A stretch of DNA of 64,000 bases from SIG440 sp045578305 (GCA_045578305.1 JAZNKA010000051.1:12689-76688), one strand, 5' to 3'; positions 1 through 8,665 are shown, counted from the stretch's first letter. A program made the numbers and translations. The notes: generated by a model not told the origin, from the letters alone.

Positions 1-138
1 TTTGCGTGCAGGCGAAAGAAGTCGGAAGATAATTATTTTTTGGTTTACAGCGAGGATGCAACCAGGAAAATGCTTGTATTTTCACCAAGTGACAAGATAA
101 TTTCGGTGATTGAAAAACTCAATCCCAAAAGGTATTGA
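1..138 (+). CDS. C-terminal end of an unidentified protein (5' truncated by the window)
   Basis: Frame 1 is open from the first base to a TGA at 136-138 and gives 45 residues ending in NPKRY. The tail is basic at its start and has a mixed hydrophobic/polar end with no motif I recognise. The stop lies two bases before the ATG of the AcpS-NnrD gene, so the two genes are almost certainly cotranscribed and perhaps translationally coupled. The upstream bulk is outside the window, so no function can be given. Confidence 0.6.
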   Translation, partial: FACRRKKSEDNYFLVYSEDATRKMLVFSPSDKIISVIEKLNPKRY

Positions 139-140
139 TA

Positions 141-1355
141 ATGACAAATTGCGGAGTAGATATAGTTGAAATCTCGCGGATAGACTCAGCGATAAAGAAA
201 AACAATAATTTTTTGAAAAGAGTCTTTTCTGCGGCAGAAATTGAATATTATAATAAAAAAAGTAACGGAGTCGAATCCCTTGCCGGTTTTTTTGCAGCAA
301 AGGAAGCGTTTGCCAAATATTTGGGCACAGGTGTTTCAGACTTCAATCTTTCGGATGTTTCGGTTGAACACAGTGTTGAGGGTGCGCCGTTTATTGTGTT
401 CAAAGGAGAAAAACAGGATGTTTCGCTTAGCATATCCCACGACAAAACTGTTGCAGTTGCAGTGGTGTGTGGCGAGATGTGTCAAAAAAAACTTCCACTT
501 AGAGCAGAAATGAAAAAGCTTTTGCCCAAACGGCCTGAGGACTCAAACAAAGGCGATTTTGGCAAAGTGTTGGTCATTGCCGGCAGCAAAGGTATGACGG
601 GCGCGGCTGCGCTTTCGTCATATTCGGCACTAAGGAGCGGTGCAGGGCTTGTCACTTTGGCAACAGCTGAGACCGAAAGACCGATTGCGGCAAGTTTTTT
701 CCCCGAGATTATGACCGCAGGACTTTCTTCAAAAGACGGTATTATTTGCACCGATGCACTTGGGGAGATATTTAAGCTTTCAAAGGACAAAAATGTGATA
801 GTTTTTGGACCGGGCATCGGCAAGTGTGCTGATGTTGGACTTATCCTTGCAGAAATTTTAAAAAATCATACCGGTGTGTTGATTGTTGACGCAGATGGTC
901 TAAATGCACTCAGCAAAAATATGAATATGCTCAGGGAAAAAAGTTGTGATGTAATTCTTACACCGCATCCGGGCGAAATGTCAAGACTTTGCAACTTGAC
1001 CACAAAAGAGATACAACAAAAAAGAATTGAAATTGCCAAAAATCTTGCGGAAGAATACGACGTTTGCGTTGTCTTGAAAGGGAATAAAACTGTTGTCTCG
1101 GCAAAAGGAAGGACTTCTTTTGTGAACCCGACCGGAAATTCGGGAATGGCAACAGCGGGAACAGGCGATGTTCTTGCAGGAGTTATTGCGGGATTTGCTG
1201 CTCAAGGTTTAAAGTCATTTGATTCCGCAAAACTTGGGGTTTATATTCACGGAGCGGCAGGCGACATTGCAAAAGAAAGCAAAGGTACATTTGGAATGAT
1301 TGCTTCGGATGTCGCAAAAAGCATCCCCGAGGCGATTTTAAGAGTAGAAAAATAA
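141..1355 (+). CDS. Fused holo-ACP synthase / ADP-dependent NAD(P)H-hydrate dehydratase
   Basis: The 404-residue protein joins two enzymes. Residues 1-118 are AcpS, which moves 4'-phosphopantetheine from CoA to acyl carrier protein; the metal-binding Asp7 (GVDIVEIS) and Glu55 (FAAKEAF) are visible. Residues about 124-404 are NnrD, the ribokinase-like YjeF C-terminal domain that repairs hydrated NAD(P)H using ADP; GPGIG (223-227) and GTGDVLAG (340-347) mark its nucleotide and catalytic site. The NnrE epimerase domain usually fused ahead of NnrD is absent. I chose ATG 141 over the in-frame TTG at 135, because AcpS proteins start a few residues before the GVDIV strand. It lies 2 bp after the preceding gene and 24 bp before the lipoprotein gene, so it is probably in one operon. 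Confidence 0.93.
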   Translation: MTNCGVDIVEISRIDSAIKKNNNFLKRVFSAAEIEYYNKKSNGVESLAGFFAAKEAFAKYLGTGVSDFNLSDVSVEHSVEGAPFIVFKGEKQDVSLSISHDKTVAVAVVCGEMCQKKLPLRAEMKKLLPKRPEDSNKGDFGKVLVIAGSKGMTGAAALSSYSALRSGAGLVTLATAETERPIAASFFPEIMTAGLSSKDGIICTDALGEIFKLSKDKNVIVFGPGIGKCADVGLILAEILKNHTGVLIVDADGLNALSKNMNMLREKSCDVILTPHPGEMSRLCNLTTKEIQQKRIEIAKNLAEEYDVCVVLKGNKTVVSAKGRTSFVNPTGNSGMATAGTGDVLAGVIAGFAAQGLKSFDSAKLGVYIHGAAGDIAKESKGTFGMIASDVAKSIPEAILRVEK

Positions 1356-1379
1356 TAAAATTTCATCAGGAGAGGATTT

Positions 1380-1997
1380 ATGAAAAAAAGTATAGTAGCG
1401 GTACTTGCCGCTGTTGTACTTATGATAAATCTTGCAGGCTGCGGCAAAAAGTCTCAGCATGATATATACAAAGAGATATACTCAAGATACAACGGAATGC
1501 AGTCTTTTTATGCAGAGGTCAGCATAACCGTCCAAAACGAAAAAATGTCAAGCGAATATATCGCAAGACAGTTTTATGAGGCACCTGACAAATTTTCGGT
1601 GGTTGTTGACTCTCCCGAGGAGGTTGCAGGAAGCGGATATACTGCAAAAGAGGGCAAATACACCTTGAAGTCAGGATTTGGTGACGAAAAGGTTTTGGAC
1701 ATAGTGTTCCCAAATGAGAAAAACACTATATTTGTTTGCGATTTTTTTGAGGAATATTACAAAAGTGAAGAAACTTTTCTCAAGACAAGCGGTGGAATAG
1801 CAGAGAATACGACCACCCTCAGCTGTTATCTTGGCGGAGGTAATCCAAAAAGATTTATGCAGAGCCTTGAGGTTGACAACAAAACATATTTGCCACTCAA
1901 ACTAACAACATATGATATTGACAAAAAACCTGTGGTTGTTGTCAAATTTTGCAATTTTATACGAAATGCAAAGCCTGACCAAAGGTTTTTTGATTAA
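1380..1997 (+). CDS. GerS-like lipoprotein (LolA-type fold)
   Basis: A 205-residue lipoprotein. A lysine-rich start and hydrophobic helix lead to the lipobox LAGC with Cys21, so the mature protein is predicted to be lipid-anchored on the outer face of the membrane. The body has the alternating hydrophobic pattern of LolA/GerS-type lipid-carrier folds. In Clostridioides difficile, gerS encodes a germination lipoprotein in an operon with an alanine racemase; here alr follows after 15 bp, which supports the family call. The GerS label is inferred from fold and neighbourhood, because the sequence has no unique motif. Start: ATG 1380 behind AGGAGAGGA at 1369-1377. A general LolA-like lipoprotein of unrelated role is the alternative. 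Confidence 0.72.
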   Translation: MKKSIVAVLAAVVLMINLAGCGKKSQHDIYKEIYSRYNGMQSFYAEVSITVQNEKMSSEYIARQFYEAPDKFSVVVDSPEEVAGSGYTAKEGKYTLKSGFGDEKVLDIVFPNEKNTIFVCDFFEEYYKSEETFLKTSGGIAENTTTLSCYLGGGNPKRFMQSLEVDNKTYLPLKLTTYDIDKKPVVVVKFCNFIRNAKPDQRFFD

Positions 1998-2012
1998 AAA
2001 GAGGAGTAAAAA

Positions 2013-3209
2013 ATGGATAATACTCAAAGAGCATGGGTCGAGATAAACCTTGACAGTCTTGCCAAAAATGTAATCGAAATTAAAAAGTGCCTTAAACCCG
2101 GAGTCAATCTTATGGGGGTTATAAAAGCCAATGCCTATGGACATGGTGTTTGTGAATCTGCAAAAATCATTCTGGAAAATGGTGTCGACCAATTGGCAGT
2201 CGCTTTTGTTGACGAAGCTATTGAACTTCGCAAGGCTGGATTTTCGGTGCCTATTTTGATACTTGGGAACTCTCCTTTTGAGGTTATTGATGATTTGATA
2301 GAATATGACATCACGCCTGCGGTTTTCAGCATAGATTTTGCCGAGGAATTGTCAAAACGGGCAAAAAGCGCAGGCAAGACCGTAAAAGTTCACATAAAAG
2401 TTGATACTGGTATGCATCGCATAGGTTTTTTATATGACGGAAATATTTTGGAACAAGAAAAGACAATTGAAAAAATAACAAGAATTTCAATGCTTCCCAA
2501 CATAGAGATTGAAGGGATATTTTCGCATCTTGCGACATCGGACGAGGAAGACGAAATCTACACCCGCAAACAGTTTGGACTTTTTAATGAGTTGACTCAA
2601 ATTCTTTCGGATAAAGGAGTGAACATTCCAATAAAGCACATTGCAAACAGTGCAGCACTTGTAAGATTTCCAGAGATGCAGCTTGATATGGTGCGTGCAG
2701 GACTTGTGATGTATGGAATGTTCCCGTCAAAAACGGTAAGTCGCTCGGGACTCAGTTTAAAACCCATAATGACATTCAAGACAAGGATTACCAGCTTGAA
2801 CGAATTGGATGAAGGAGTATCCATAAGCTATGGAAGACAGTACACAACCCAAGACAAGATGAAGGTTGCAACAATCGCTGTCGGTTATGCAGACGGATAT
2901 TCAAGGCTTCTTTCAGGGAAGGTAAATGTTTTGGTAAACGGAGCTTATGCAAAACAATTAGGAAGAATTTGTATGGATCAATGTATGATTGATGTAACAA
3001 ATGTTAATAATATAAACATCGGTGACGAGGTTATCCTGTTTGGTGGCGACGAGAGCGGAATCATACCGATTGAAGAAGTTGCAGAGCAAATGGGAACAAT
3101 CAATTACGAGATTGCGTGTCTGGTTGACAGGCGCATTCCCCGTGTTTATATTATCGACGGCAAGCCGACAAAGAGTTTGAACTATCTTTGTGACGAAAAA
3201 GGCGAGTAA
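2013..3209 (+). CDS. alr: Alanine racemase
   Basis: This 398-residue protein interconverts L- and D-alanine for peptidoglycan, using PLP in the cytoplasm. The N-terminal TIM barrel carries the PLP lysine at Lys38 in VIKANAYGHG. The C-terminal beta domain contains the second catalytic tyrosine region (ISYGRQY) and GYADGYSR. Length is normal for the family (about 370-400). The start ATG at 2013 follows a GAGGAG site. It lies directly after the GerS-like lipoprotein gene, an arrangement known from C. difficile gerS-alr2, so a sporulation or germination role is possible in addition to cell-wall synthesis. The 88 bp that follow hold no clear terminator, so transcription may continue into the toxin-antitoxin pair, as often seen in Firmicutes (alr-ndoAI-ndoA). 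Confidence 0.96.
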   Translation: MDNTQRAWVEINLDSLAKNVIEIKKCLKPGVNLMGVIKANAYGHGVCESAKIILENGVDQLAVAFVDEAIELRKAGFSVPILILGNSPFEVIDDLIEYDITPAVFSIDFAEELSKRAKSAGKTVKVHIKVDTGMHRIGFLYDGNILEQEKTIEKITRISMLPNIEIEGIFSHLATSDEEDEIYTRKQFGLFNELTQILSDKGVNIPIKHIANSAALVRFPEMQLDMVRAGLVMYGMFPSKTVSRSGLSLKPIMTFKTRITSLNELDEGVSISYGRQYTTQDKMKVATIAVGYADGYSRLLSGKVNVLVNGAYAKQLGRICMDQCMIDVTNVNNINIGDEVILFGGDESGIIPIEEVAEQMGTINYEIACLVDRRIPRVYIIDGKPTKSLNYLCDEKGE

Positions 3210-3297
3210 ATACTACATAAGAAAAATCTGGTATTTGCATTAGCCAAAACGAAGGCACTTACGTAAGATGTATTAGATTAAGAAACGGGGGAAGGTT

Positions 3298-3483
3298 ATG
3301 AGTTTTAGCGGATTAAAAGAAAAACCGCAAAAAACAGCCGAAGAGGTTCTTAAGGAGCAGCTTAAAACAGGCTATCGTAATATGTCCCTGATTAATCTGA
3401 GTTTGGCGGAGGATGCAGTGCAGTCTGATAATGATGCGCTTTCCCTCGCAGAACAAAACTTGCGGAGTGTGAAGAATAAGTGA
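3298..3483 (+). CDS. Putative MazE-type antitoxin
   Basis: The 61-residue, highly polar protein has heptad-like leucines and an acidic C-terminal half. It shows no clear ribbon-helix-helix motif, and the call rests on position: its TGA stop overlaps the GTG start of the MazF toxin gene by four bases (GTGA), the usual coupling of antitoxin before toxin. The start ATG at 3298 has a GGGGGAAGG ribosome site just upstream. If it acts as in other MazEF or EndoAI/EndoA pairs, it binds and neutralises the RNase and represses the operon. Alternatively it is a divergent small protein with another task, since many clostridial MazF genes lack a recognisable antitoxin. Confidence 0.55.
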   Translation: MSFSGLKEKPQKTAEEVLKEQLKTGYRNMSLINLSLAEDAVQSDNDALSLAEQNLRSVKNK

Positions 3484-3824
3484 TAGTAAAAAGAGGCGAC
3501 ATTTATTATGCAGATTTAAGTCCGGTGGTGGGCTCGGAGCAAGGTGGGATAAGACCTGTTCTTATTATCCAGAACGACATAGGCAACAAATACAGTCCCA
3601 CAGTGATTGCAACAGCAATTACTTCACAAATAAACAAAGCAAAAATGCCTACACATATCGAGCTTGATGCACACGAATACGGACTTTCAAAGGATTCGGT
3701 AGTTTTGGCCGAGCAAATCAGAACAATTGACAAGCAAAGATTAAAAGAAAAAATAGGGCATCTTGATGAAAAACTGATGAGTCAGGTCAACGAGGCCCTT
3801 GAGATAAGCTTTGGACTTTTATAA
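3480..3824 (+). CDS. mazF: MazF/EndoA family mRNA endoribonuclease toxin
   Basis: A 114-residue PemK/MazF-fold RNase. The family signature near the N-terminus (VKRGDIYYADL), the GGIRPVLIIQND loop with the catalytic arginine, and the later AEQIRTIDK strand are all present, and length matches B. subtilis EndoA (116). These enzymes cut single-stranded mRNA at short specific sites and are held inactive by a partner antitoxin. Start is GTG 3480, inside the stop of the upstream small gene, so translation is probably coupled. The position after alr is conserved in many Firmicutes, where the protein behaves more as a stress regulator than as a mobile toxin. Confidence 0.95.
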   Translation: MIVKRGDIYYADLSPVVGSEQGGIRPVLIIQNDIGNKYSPTVIATAITSQINKAKMPTHIELDAHEYGLSKDSVVLAEQIRTIDKQRLKEKIGHLDEKLMSQVNEALEISFGLL

Positions 3825-3855
3825 AAAAGCCATATAAAAAACAGGGGTGGTACTT

Positions 3856-4329
3856 ATGAAAAAAAATAAAGGCAAATTCAGGATTGTGGCATTGGTGTTG
3901 TGTGTGCTGTCGATGTTTACGGTAGTTCTTGCCGAGCCGGGAAGCACAGACGACCCGCTTGTTTCAAAAGCATACATTGATACTGTGCTTATTCCTGAGA
4001 TAAAGCAGTTTGTAGAAAACAAAATAGGGGAAGTCAATGCAGGCGGAGGCGGAGCTGTGTCAGGCGACACCTTTAAAGTTGTCGAGGTTGCTGCAGGCCA
4101 GGAAATGGTTTGTTCGGCAGGGACCGAGCTTATCCTCAGAATGGGAAAAGCAAATATAATCGCGACAGAAAAGGGCGGACTTGCAGACACCACAGCCGGA
4201 TTTGACTTGCAAAACGGGACTTCAATGCCGGCAAACCATTTGCTTATTGTTCCGGTAGCGGACGGCAGAGGAATAAAGGCGACCGAAAAAGTTCTTGTGA
4301 TGGTAAAAGGCGGATATGAAATAAAATAA
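3856..4329 (+). CDS. Secreted protein of unknown function
   Basis: The 157-residue protein starts with KKNKGK, then a hydrophobic stretch ending in VVLAEP, a clear Sec signal peptide with a likely cut after Ala. The mature part has an early helical section, a GGGG linker, and a beta-rich C-terminal domain with a GLADTT motif and a PANHLLIVPVADGRG motif. I do not recognise a named family. The glycine linker suggests a tethered helix plus a small sandwich domain. Start is ATG 3856; the in-frame GTG at 3847 lies inside the ribosome site AGGGGTGG. The gene closes the rightward run and meets ispE tail to tail across a shared terminator. Confidence 0.8.
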   Translation: MKKNKGKFRIVALVLCVLSMFTVVLAEPGSTDDPLVSKAYIDTVLIPEIKQFVENKIGEVNAGGGGAVSGDTFKVVEVAAGQEMVCSAGTELILRMGKANIIATEKGGLADTTAGFDLQNGTSMPANHLLIVPVADGRGIKATEKVLVMVKGGYEIK

Positions 4330-4332
4330 CAA

Positions 4333-4366
4333 CAAAAAAGCATCGCAGAAATGCGATGCTTTTTTT
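4333..4366. terminator. Bidirectional intrinsic terminator
   Basis: A hairpin AGCATCGCA / TGCGATGCT with a GAAA loop is flanked by A-runs on the left and T-runs on the right. It can stop transcription from both sides, and it separates the convergent secreted-protein gene and ispE; the ispE stop codon lies within its T-run. Confidence 0.9.
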
Positions 4367-5219
4367 ATGCTATATATACCAGTTTTGTCAGTTTTTTTAA
4401 TTCTTTTGCGGCCGTTTCGGCGTCTTCGCGGGATTTGTAAACCCCAAACACAGTTGAGCCGCTGCCACTCATAAGTGAATAAATTGCTCCGTGATTGTTC
4501 ATTATTTGTTTATATTCATCAATATCGGAGTATTCTTTTGTCACGACAGTCTCAAGGACATTGCCGGCGACGCTGCCAAGTTTGTCAAAATCATTTTGTT
4601 TGATTGCCGAAATTGCAGCATCAATATCTGGATGATTGCAAACTTTTTCAATCTCAAGATTTTTGTATACATAGGGGGTTGAAATTCCGTATTTTGGTTT
4701 TGCCAGCAAAAAGACAGCATTTTCAAGCGCCGGAAGAGGCGAGAGAATTTCACCTATGCCCTCGGCAAGCATACACCCACCATAAATAAAAAACGGAACA
4801 TCGGCACCGATTGTTTTTGCAAGATCTGAAAGAGCTGACTTTGTAAATGGTGAGCCAAACAAAGTATTCAGCGCTAAAAGCGTCCCTGCAGCATCGGTTG
4901 ACCCTCCGCCAAGACCTGCACCTACCGGAATGTTCTTTTGAATTTTGATATTTACCCTTGCGCAAATTTTGGCCTTTTCCAAAAACAGTTTTGCAGATTT
5001 AAAACAAAGGTTTCTTTCGTCAACCGGCAGAAACTTAAGATTTGAAGAAAGGGTAATTCCTGTAACGGGCGAAGGATATGCGGTTACTGTAAGCGTGTCA
5101 AAAAGTTTTATTGTGTGCATAATCATCCTGAGGTTGTGGTAGCCATCCTCGCGGCGGTTAACTACATCAAGTGAAAGATTTACCTTTGCAGGACATTTGA
5201 TAACTAAAGGTTTTTTCAT
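4365..5219 (-). CDS. ispE: 4-(cytidine 5'-diphospho)-2-C-methyl-D-erythritol kinase
   Basis: A 284-residue GHMP kinase that phosphorylates CDP-methylerythritol in the MEP route to isoprenoids. The N-terminal CPAKVNLSLDV strand with the catalytic lysine, the ATP loop PVGAGLGGGSTDAAG and the C-terminal SGSGSTVFGV glycine motif are all visible. The start is ATG 5219 because the upstream GTG (5228) is part of the ribosome site AGGTG. The promoter is not obvious; the MATE gene ends 28 bp upstream on the same strand, so cotranscription with it and ftsH is likely. Confidence 0.96.
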   Translation of the reverse strand: MKKPLVIKCPAKVNLSLDVVNRREDGYHNLRMIMHTIKLFDTLTVTAYPSPVTGITLSSNLKFLPVDERNLCFKSAKLFLEKAKICARVNIKIQKNIPVGAGLGGGSTDAAGTLLALNTLFGSPFTKSALSDLAKTIGADVPFFIYGGCMLAEGIGEILSPLPALENAVFLLAKPKYGISTPYVYKNLEIEKVCNHPDIDAAISAIKQNDFDKLGSVAGNVLETVVTKEYSDIDEYKQIMNNHGAIYSLMSGSGSTVFGVYKSREDAETAAKELKKLTKLVYIA

Positions 5220-5247
5220 AATAAGCACCTGTTTGTATATTTTTAAA

Positions 5248-6588
5248 CTATTCCTTGCCCAATCGTTTCAACGAGAAAATTGTCATTGTTGAGGCCAATG
5301 CAGCAGAAATTAAATCGGAAATCGGTTGAGCATAAAAAATCCCGTCAAGGCCAAAAAAGTGTGACATAATAAAAAGTGTAGGCAAAAGAAACAGACATTG
5401 CCTTGAAAGACCCATAAAAGCAGCTGTTTTTGGCTTGTTTGTGTATTGAAAGTAATTTGAGTATATAACCTGTGCACCGACAATCGGCAAAGCAAGAGAG
5501 TTTGTCGTAAGGGCTTGCTTGCCAAGCTTGATAAGCGCGGGTGAAGAGTTGAATGCACGAACAATTTGTTCGGGGAAAAGGCGTATAAAAAAAGAGCCTA
5601 TTACAACGATAACAGTTGCCGAAATTACACCATAATTCATAGCTTTTCGCACACGGTCATATTTTTTTGCCCCATAGTTGTAGCCAACAATTGGCTGGAC
5701 ACCTTGGTTTATACCAAAAATCGGCATTATTGCAATTGTCATTGCGCTGTTGTAAACTGAGAAAGCAGATACTGCAATATCCCCGCCGTATTTCATAAGA
5801 AGATTGTTGTATGTTATATTTACACTTGCCATAGCAAGCTGAACTAAAGCTGGCGACAAACCGATAAATGCAATCTTTGACATAAGACCAAAGTCCATAC
5901 GAAAATTGCGGAAATTGAGTCGGAGATTACTTTTTTTAGTGAAATAAAACAACACCCAGACCATTGTGGCAAGCTGTCCCATAACGGTTGCTATTGCGAC
6001 GCCCTTGACGCCAAATGGAAATACGATGGTCAAAAGCCAGTCAAAAATAATGTTTGTGATTGCACCTGCAAGCATAGAAATCATTGCCATTTTGGGATTT
6101 CCGTCCGAACGGATTATTGCATTAAGTGAAAAACCTATCCCCTGAAATGCCGAGCCTGCAAGAACAATGCTCATATATTGGCAGGCATAGTCCATAATCT
6201 GTCCGTCGGGAGTGCCGAAAAGACGGAGGAGGGGCTTTAAGAATATGTATCCCAGAATGGAAACTATAACTTCGGATACACCCGAAAAAAAGCATACATT
6301 GGAGAGTATGCGCTCAGCTTTTTCGCGGTTTCCTTCGCCAAGGCTGATTGCAACAAGAGATGTGCCGCCAAGCCCTGCAAGCATTGCGACCGCCATAATT
6401 GCGGTCATAAACGGAAAAGCAAAGGACAAGGCAGCAAGTGCCTTGTCACCTACTGCCTGACCTACAAAAATTCTGTCAACTATGTTGTATATGGCATTTA
6501 CAACCATACCCACAATTGCCGGAGCAGAAAAGCTCCAAAGCAGTTTTGCTATTGAGTCTTCGCCAAGTCTTTTTGTATTATCTTTCAT
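5248..6588 (-). CDS. MATE family multidrug/Na+ exporter
   Basis: The 446-residue membrane protein has about 12 hydrophobic helices in two homologous halves, the usual MATE size and plan. Family features include the first-helix stretch with SAPAIVGMVVNAIYNIVDR and FVGQAVGD, and the repeated GINQGVQPIVGYNYGA motif in the second half. MATE proteins extrude cationic drugs or metabolites by Na+ or H+ antiport; the substrate cannot be read from sequence. ATG 6588 is preferred to TTG 6591: AAGGA lies in the last codons of ftsH. Only five bases separate it from the ftsH stop, which indicates one transcript. Confidence 0.93.
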   Translation of the reverse strand: MKDNTKRLGEDSIAKLLWSFSAPAIVGMVVNAIYNIVDRIFVGQAVGDKALAALSFAFPFMTAIMAVAMLAGLGGTSLVAISLGEGNREKAERILSNVCFFSGVSEVIVSILGYIFLKPLLRLFGTPDGQIMDYACQYMSIVLAGSAFQGIGFSLNAIIRSDGNPKMAMISMLAGAITNIIFDWLLTIVFPFGVKGVAIATVMGQLATMVWVLFYFTKKSNLRLNFRNFRMDFGLMSKIAFIGLSPALVQLAMASVNITYNNLLMKYGGDIAVSAFSVYNSAMTIAIMPIFGINQGVQPIVGYNYGAKKYDRVRKAMNYGVISATVIVVIGSFFIRLFPEQIVRAFNSSPALIKLGKQALTTNSLALPIVGAQVIYSNYFQYTNKPKTAAFMGLSRQCLFLLPTLFIMSHFFGLDGIFYAQPISDLISAALASTMTIFSLKRLGKE

Positions 6589-6593
6589 CAAAA

Positions 6594-8456
6594 TTATTCC
6601 TTATCTTGAGTGTCAGCTGTTTCAGCTTCATTTTCAGTATTGTTATTTGTGTTGTTAAAAAGTGCCTCAAATTCGTCGGCATCAACTTTTTCTTTTTCAA
6701 GAAGAAGATTTGCTGTTGCACGAACCTTATCCTCTTGCTCTGCAAGGATTTTGCGACATTTTGAATAAGCCGAGTCAATGATGTTTTTGATTTCTTCATC
6801 GATTTTTGCAGCAATTGCTTCGCTGTAGTCCTTTGTATGACCAAAATCTCTGCCGATAAATACTTCGTCATTGCTGCTGCCAAAGGTGCGTGTTCCCAAG
6901 GCATCGCTCATACCATATTTAACCACCATATTCTTTGCAATCGCAGTTGCACGTTCGATATCATTTGAAGCACCTGTACTGATATCGTCAAGGAACAACT
7001 GCTCGGCAACTCTGCCGCCGAGGAGAGATACAATTTCTTCAGCCATTTCGGTTTTTGAGGTGTAGGATGCGTCTTCTTTGGGAAGAGAAAGTGTATATCC
7101 GCCTGCTCTGCCTCTTGGAATGATTGAAATCTGATGAACTCTGTCCTGAGTGGGAAGCATCTTTGAAACAACCGCGTGGCCTGCCTCGTGGAAGGCTGTG
7201 AGTTTGCGCTCTTTTTCGGTCACAACACGTGTTTTCTTTTCGGGGCCTGCAATAACTTTCATAATGGACTCTTCAAGGTCAAACATTGTGATTTCTTTTT
7301 GATTATGCTTTGCCGCACGAAGAGCCGCTTCATTCACAAGGTTTTCGAGGTCTGCACCGGTAAATCCAACAGTTGTTTTTGCCAATACATCAAGGCGTAC
7401 ATCGGCACTCAAAGGCTTGCCTTTGGTGTGAACTTTAAGAATTTCTTCACGACCCTTTACATCGGGAGCATCAACAAGCACCTGACGGTCAAAACGACCG
7501 GGACGGAGAAGTGCGCTGTCCAAAATATCGGGACGGTTTGTTGCCGCTATTACAATTACGCCTTCGTTGAGAGTAAAGCCGTCCATCTCGACAAGCAACT
7601 GGTTGAGGGTTTGCTCACGCTCGTCGTGGCCTCCGCCAAGACCTGCGCCTCTTTGTCTGCCGACTGCATCAATTTCGTCAATAAAGATTATGCAGGGCGA
7701 GTTCTTTTTTGCGTGTTCAAAAAGGTCACGAACACGCGATGCACCAACACCGACAAACATTTCCACAAAGTCAGAACCCGAGATTGAGAAGAAGGGAACT
7801 CCCGCCTCGCCTGCAACTGCTTTGGCAAGCAGGGTTTTACCTGTTCCCGGAGGTCCGACAAGCAAGAAACCCTTGGGAATTCTTGCACCAAGCTCGCGGA
7901 ATTTTTGAGGATTTTTGAGAAAGTCTACGATTTCGCGCAGCTCCTCTTTTTCTTCGTCTTCACCAGCAACATCGTCAAAGGTCTTTTTGTTTTTCTCGTC
8001 ATTAACCATTTTTGCCCGGCTTTTGCCAAATGCCATGGCACCGCCAGGACCGCCGCCCTGGGATTGCTTCATAAAAATAACCCAGAACACAATCATAATA
8101 ACAATAAGTCCAAGTGATGGCAAAAAGCTGAGCCACCAAGGTGGAGAAGCAGGTTCGGGAGTATCAACTCTAAGGGTTCCTGCTGCGACCTGACGCTCTA
8201 TATCCTCACCTACACTTGCATAAAGTGCGCCGTAGCCGGGAGTTGCAACGGATATTTTTGTGTTGTCATTAAGAGTAGCAATTGCGTCAATGTCCGAGAT
8301 TTGAAGCTCCTTGACCTGACCGCTGCGAATCATATTGAGAAGATCCGAATAAATGTAAGTTGTTGTGGTTTGGGGCATAGAGGTAAGTACGAATATAGTT
8401 ATTATCATCAAAAACAAAACCAGATAAAATCCAAGCCCACGCAAATATTTTTTCAA
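6594..8456 (-). CDS. ftsH: ATP-dependent zinc metalloprotease FtsH
   Basis: A 620-residue membrane AAA+ protease. Two membrane helices (about 7-25 and 111-130) flank a small extracytoplasmic domain. The AAA module follows with Walker A GPPGTGKT (201-208), Walker B IIFIDE (256-261) and the SRH ending RPGRFDR. The M41 peptidase domain has the zinc motif HEAGH (423-427). FtsH degrades unassembled membrane proteins and short-lived regulators and is needed for sporulation in several Firmicutes. The start is TTG 8456: GGAGG sits seven bases upstream and no ATG is available. A CCGCT/AGCGG hairpin at 8492-8506 lies in its leader. It diverges from the cyclophilin genes. Confidence 0.97.
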   Translation of the reverse strand: MKKYLRGLGFYLVLFLMIITIFVLTSMPQTTTTYIYSDLLNMIRSGQVKELQISDIDAIATLNDNTKISVATPGYGALYASVGEDIERQVAAGTLRVDTPEPASPPWWLSFLPSLGLIVIMIVFWVIFMKQSQGGGPGGAMAFGKSRAKMVNDEKNKKTFDDVAGEDEEKEELREIVDFLKNPQKFRELGARIPKGFLLVGPPGTGKTLLAKAVAGEAGVPFFSISGSDFVEMFVGVGASRVRDLFEHAKKNSPCIIFIDEIDAVGRQRGAGLGGGHDEREQTLNQLLVEMDGFTLNEGVIVIAATNRPDILDSALLRPGRFDRQVLVDAPDVKGREEILKVHTKGKPLSADVRLDVLAKTTVGFTGADLENLVNEAALRAAKHNQKEITMFDLEESIMKVIAGPEKKTRVVTEKERKLTAFHEAGHAVVSKMLPTQDRVHQISIIPRGRAGGYTLSLPKEDASYTSKTEMAEEIVSLLGGRVAEQLFLDDISTGASNDIERATAIAKNMVVKYGMSDALGTRTFGSSNDEVFIGRDFGHTKDYSEAIAAKIDEEIKNIIDSAYSKCRKILAEQEDKVRATANLLLEKEKVDADEFEALFNNTNNNTENEAETADTQDKE

Positions 8457-8601
8457 TTTAATGCCTCCGTTTTCGGTTAAATTTTCAACTCCGCTGAGAA
8501 AGCGGAAATATTTCCAAATATATACTATTTATACTATCACAAAAACAAATTAAAAACAATAGCAAAAGAAAAAAATTCATAAAATTGCAACATTCTTAGT
8601 A

Positions 8602-8630
8602 TTGACAAAACAATGCGGAAGAATTACAAT
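8602..8630 (+). promoter_or_regulatory. Sigma-A type promoter for the cyclophilin pair
   Basis: TTGACA (8602-8607) and TACAAT (8625-8630) are separated by 17 bp. The predicted start at about 8637 leaves only about 8 nt before the first ATG at 8645 but about 29 nt before the ATG at 8666, which helps favour the later start. Confidence 0.75.
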
Positions 8631-8665
8631 ATTTTTAGCAAAAGATGAAAGGATTGCAGAGAATT

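Noticed and set aside
135..140. TTG start two codons before the AcpS-NnrD ATG
   Set aside because: It overlaps the stop of the preceding gene and AcpS proteins begin at the ATG-equivalent position.
7176..7787. 203-codon plus-strand frame within ftsH
   Set aside because: It is antisense to a well-conserved gene, has no ribosome site and is cysteine/phenylalanine-rich as expected for a shadow frame.
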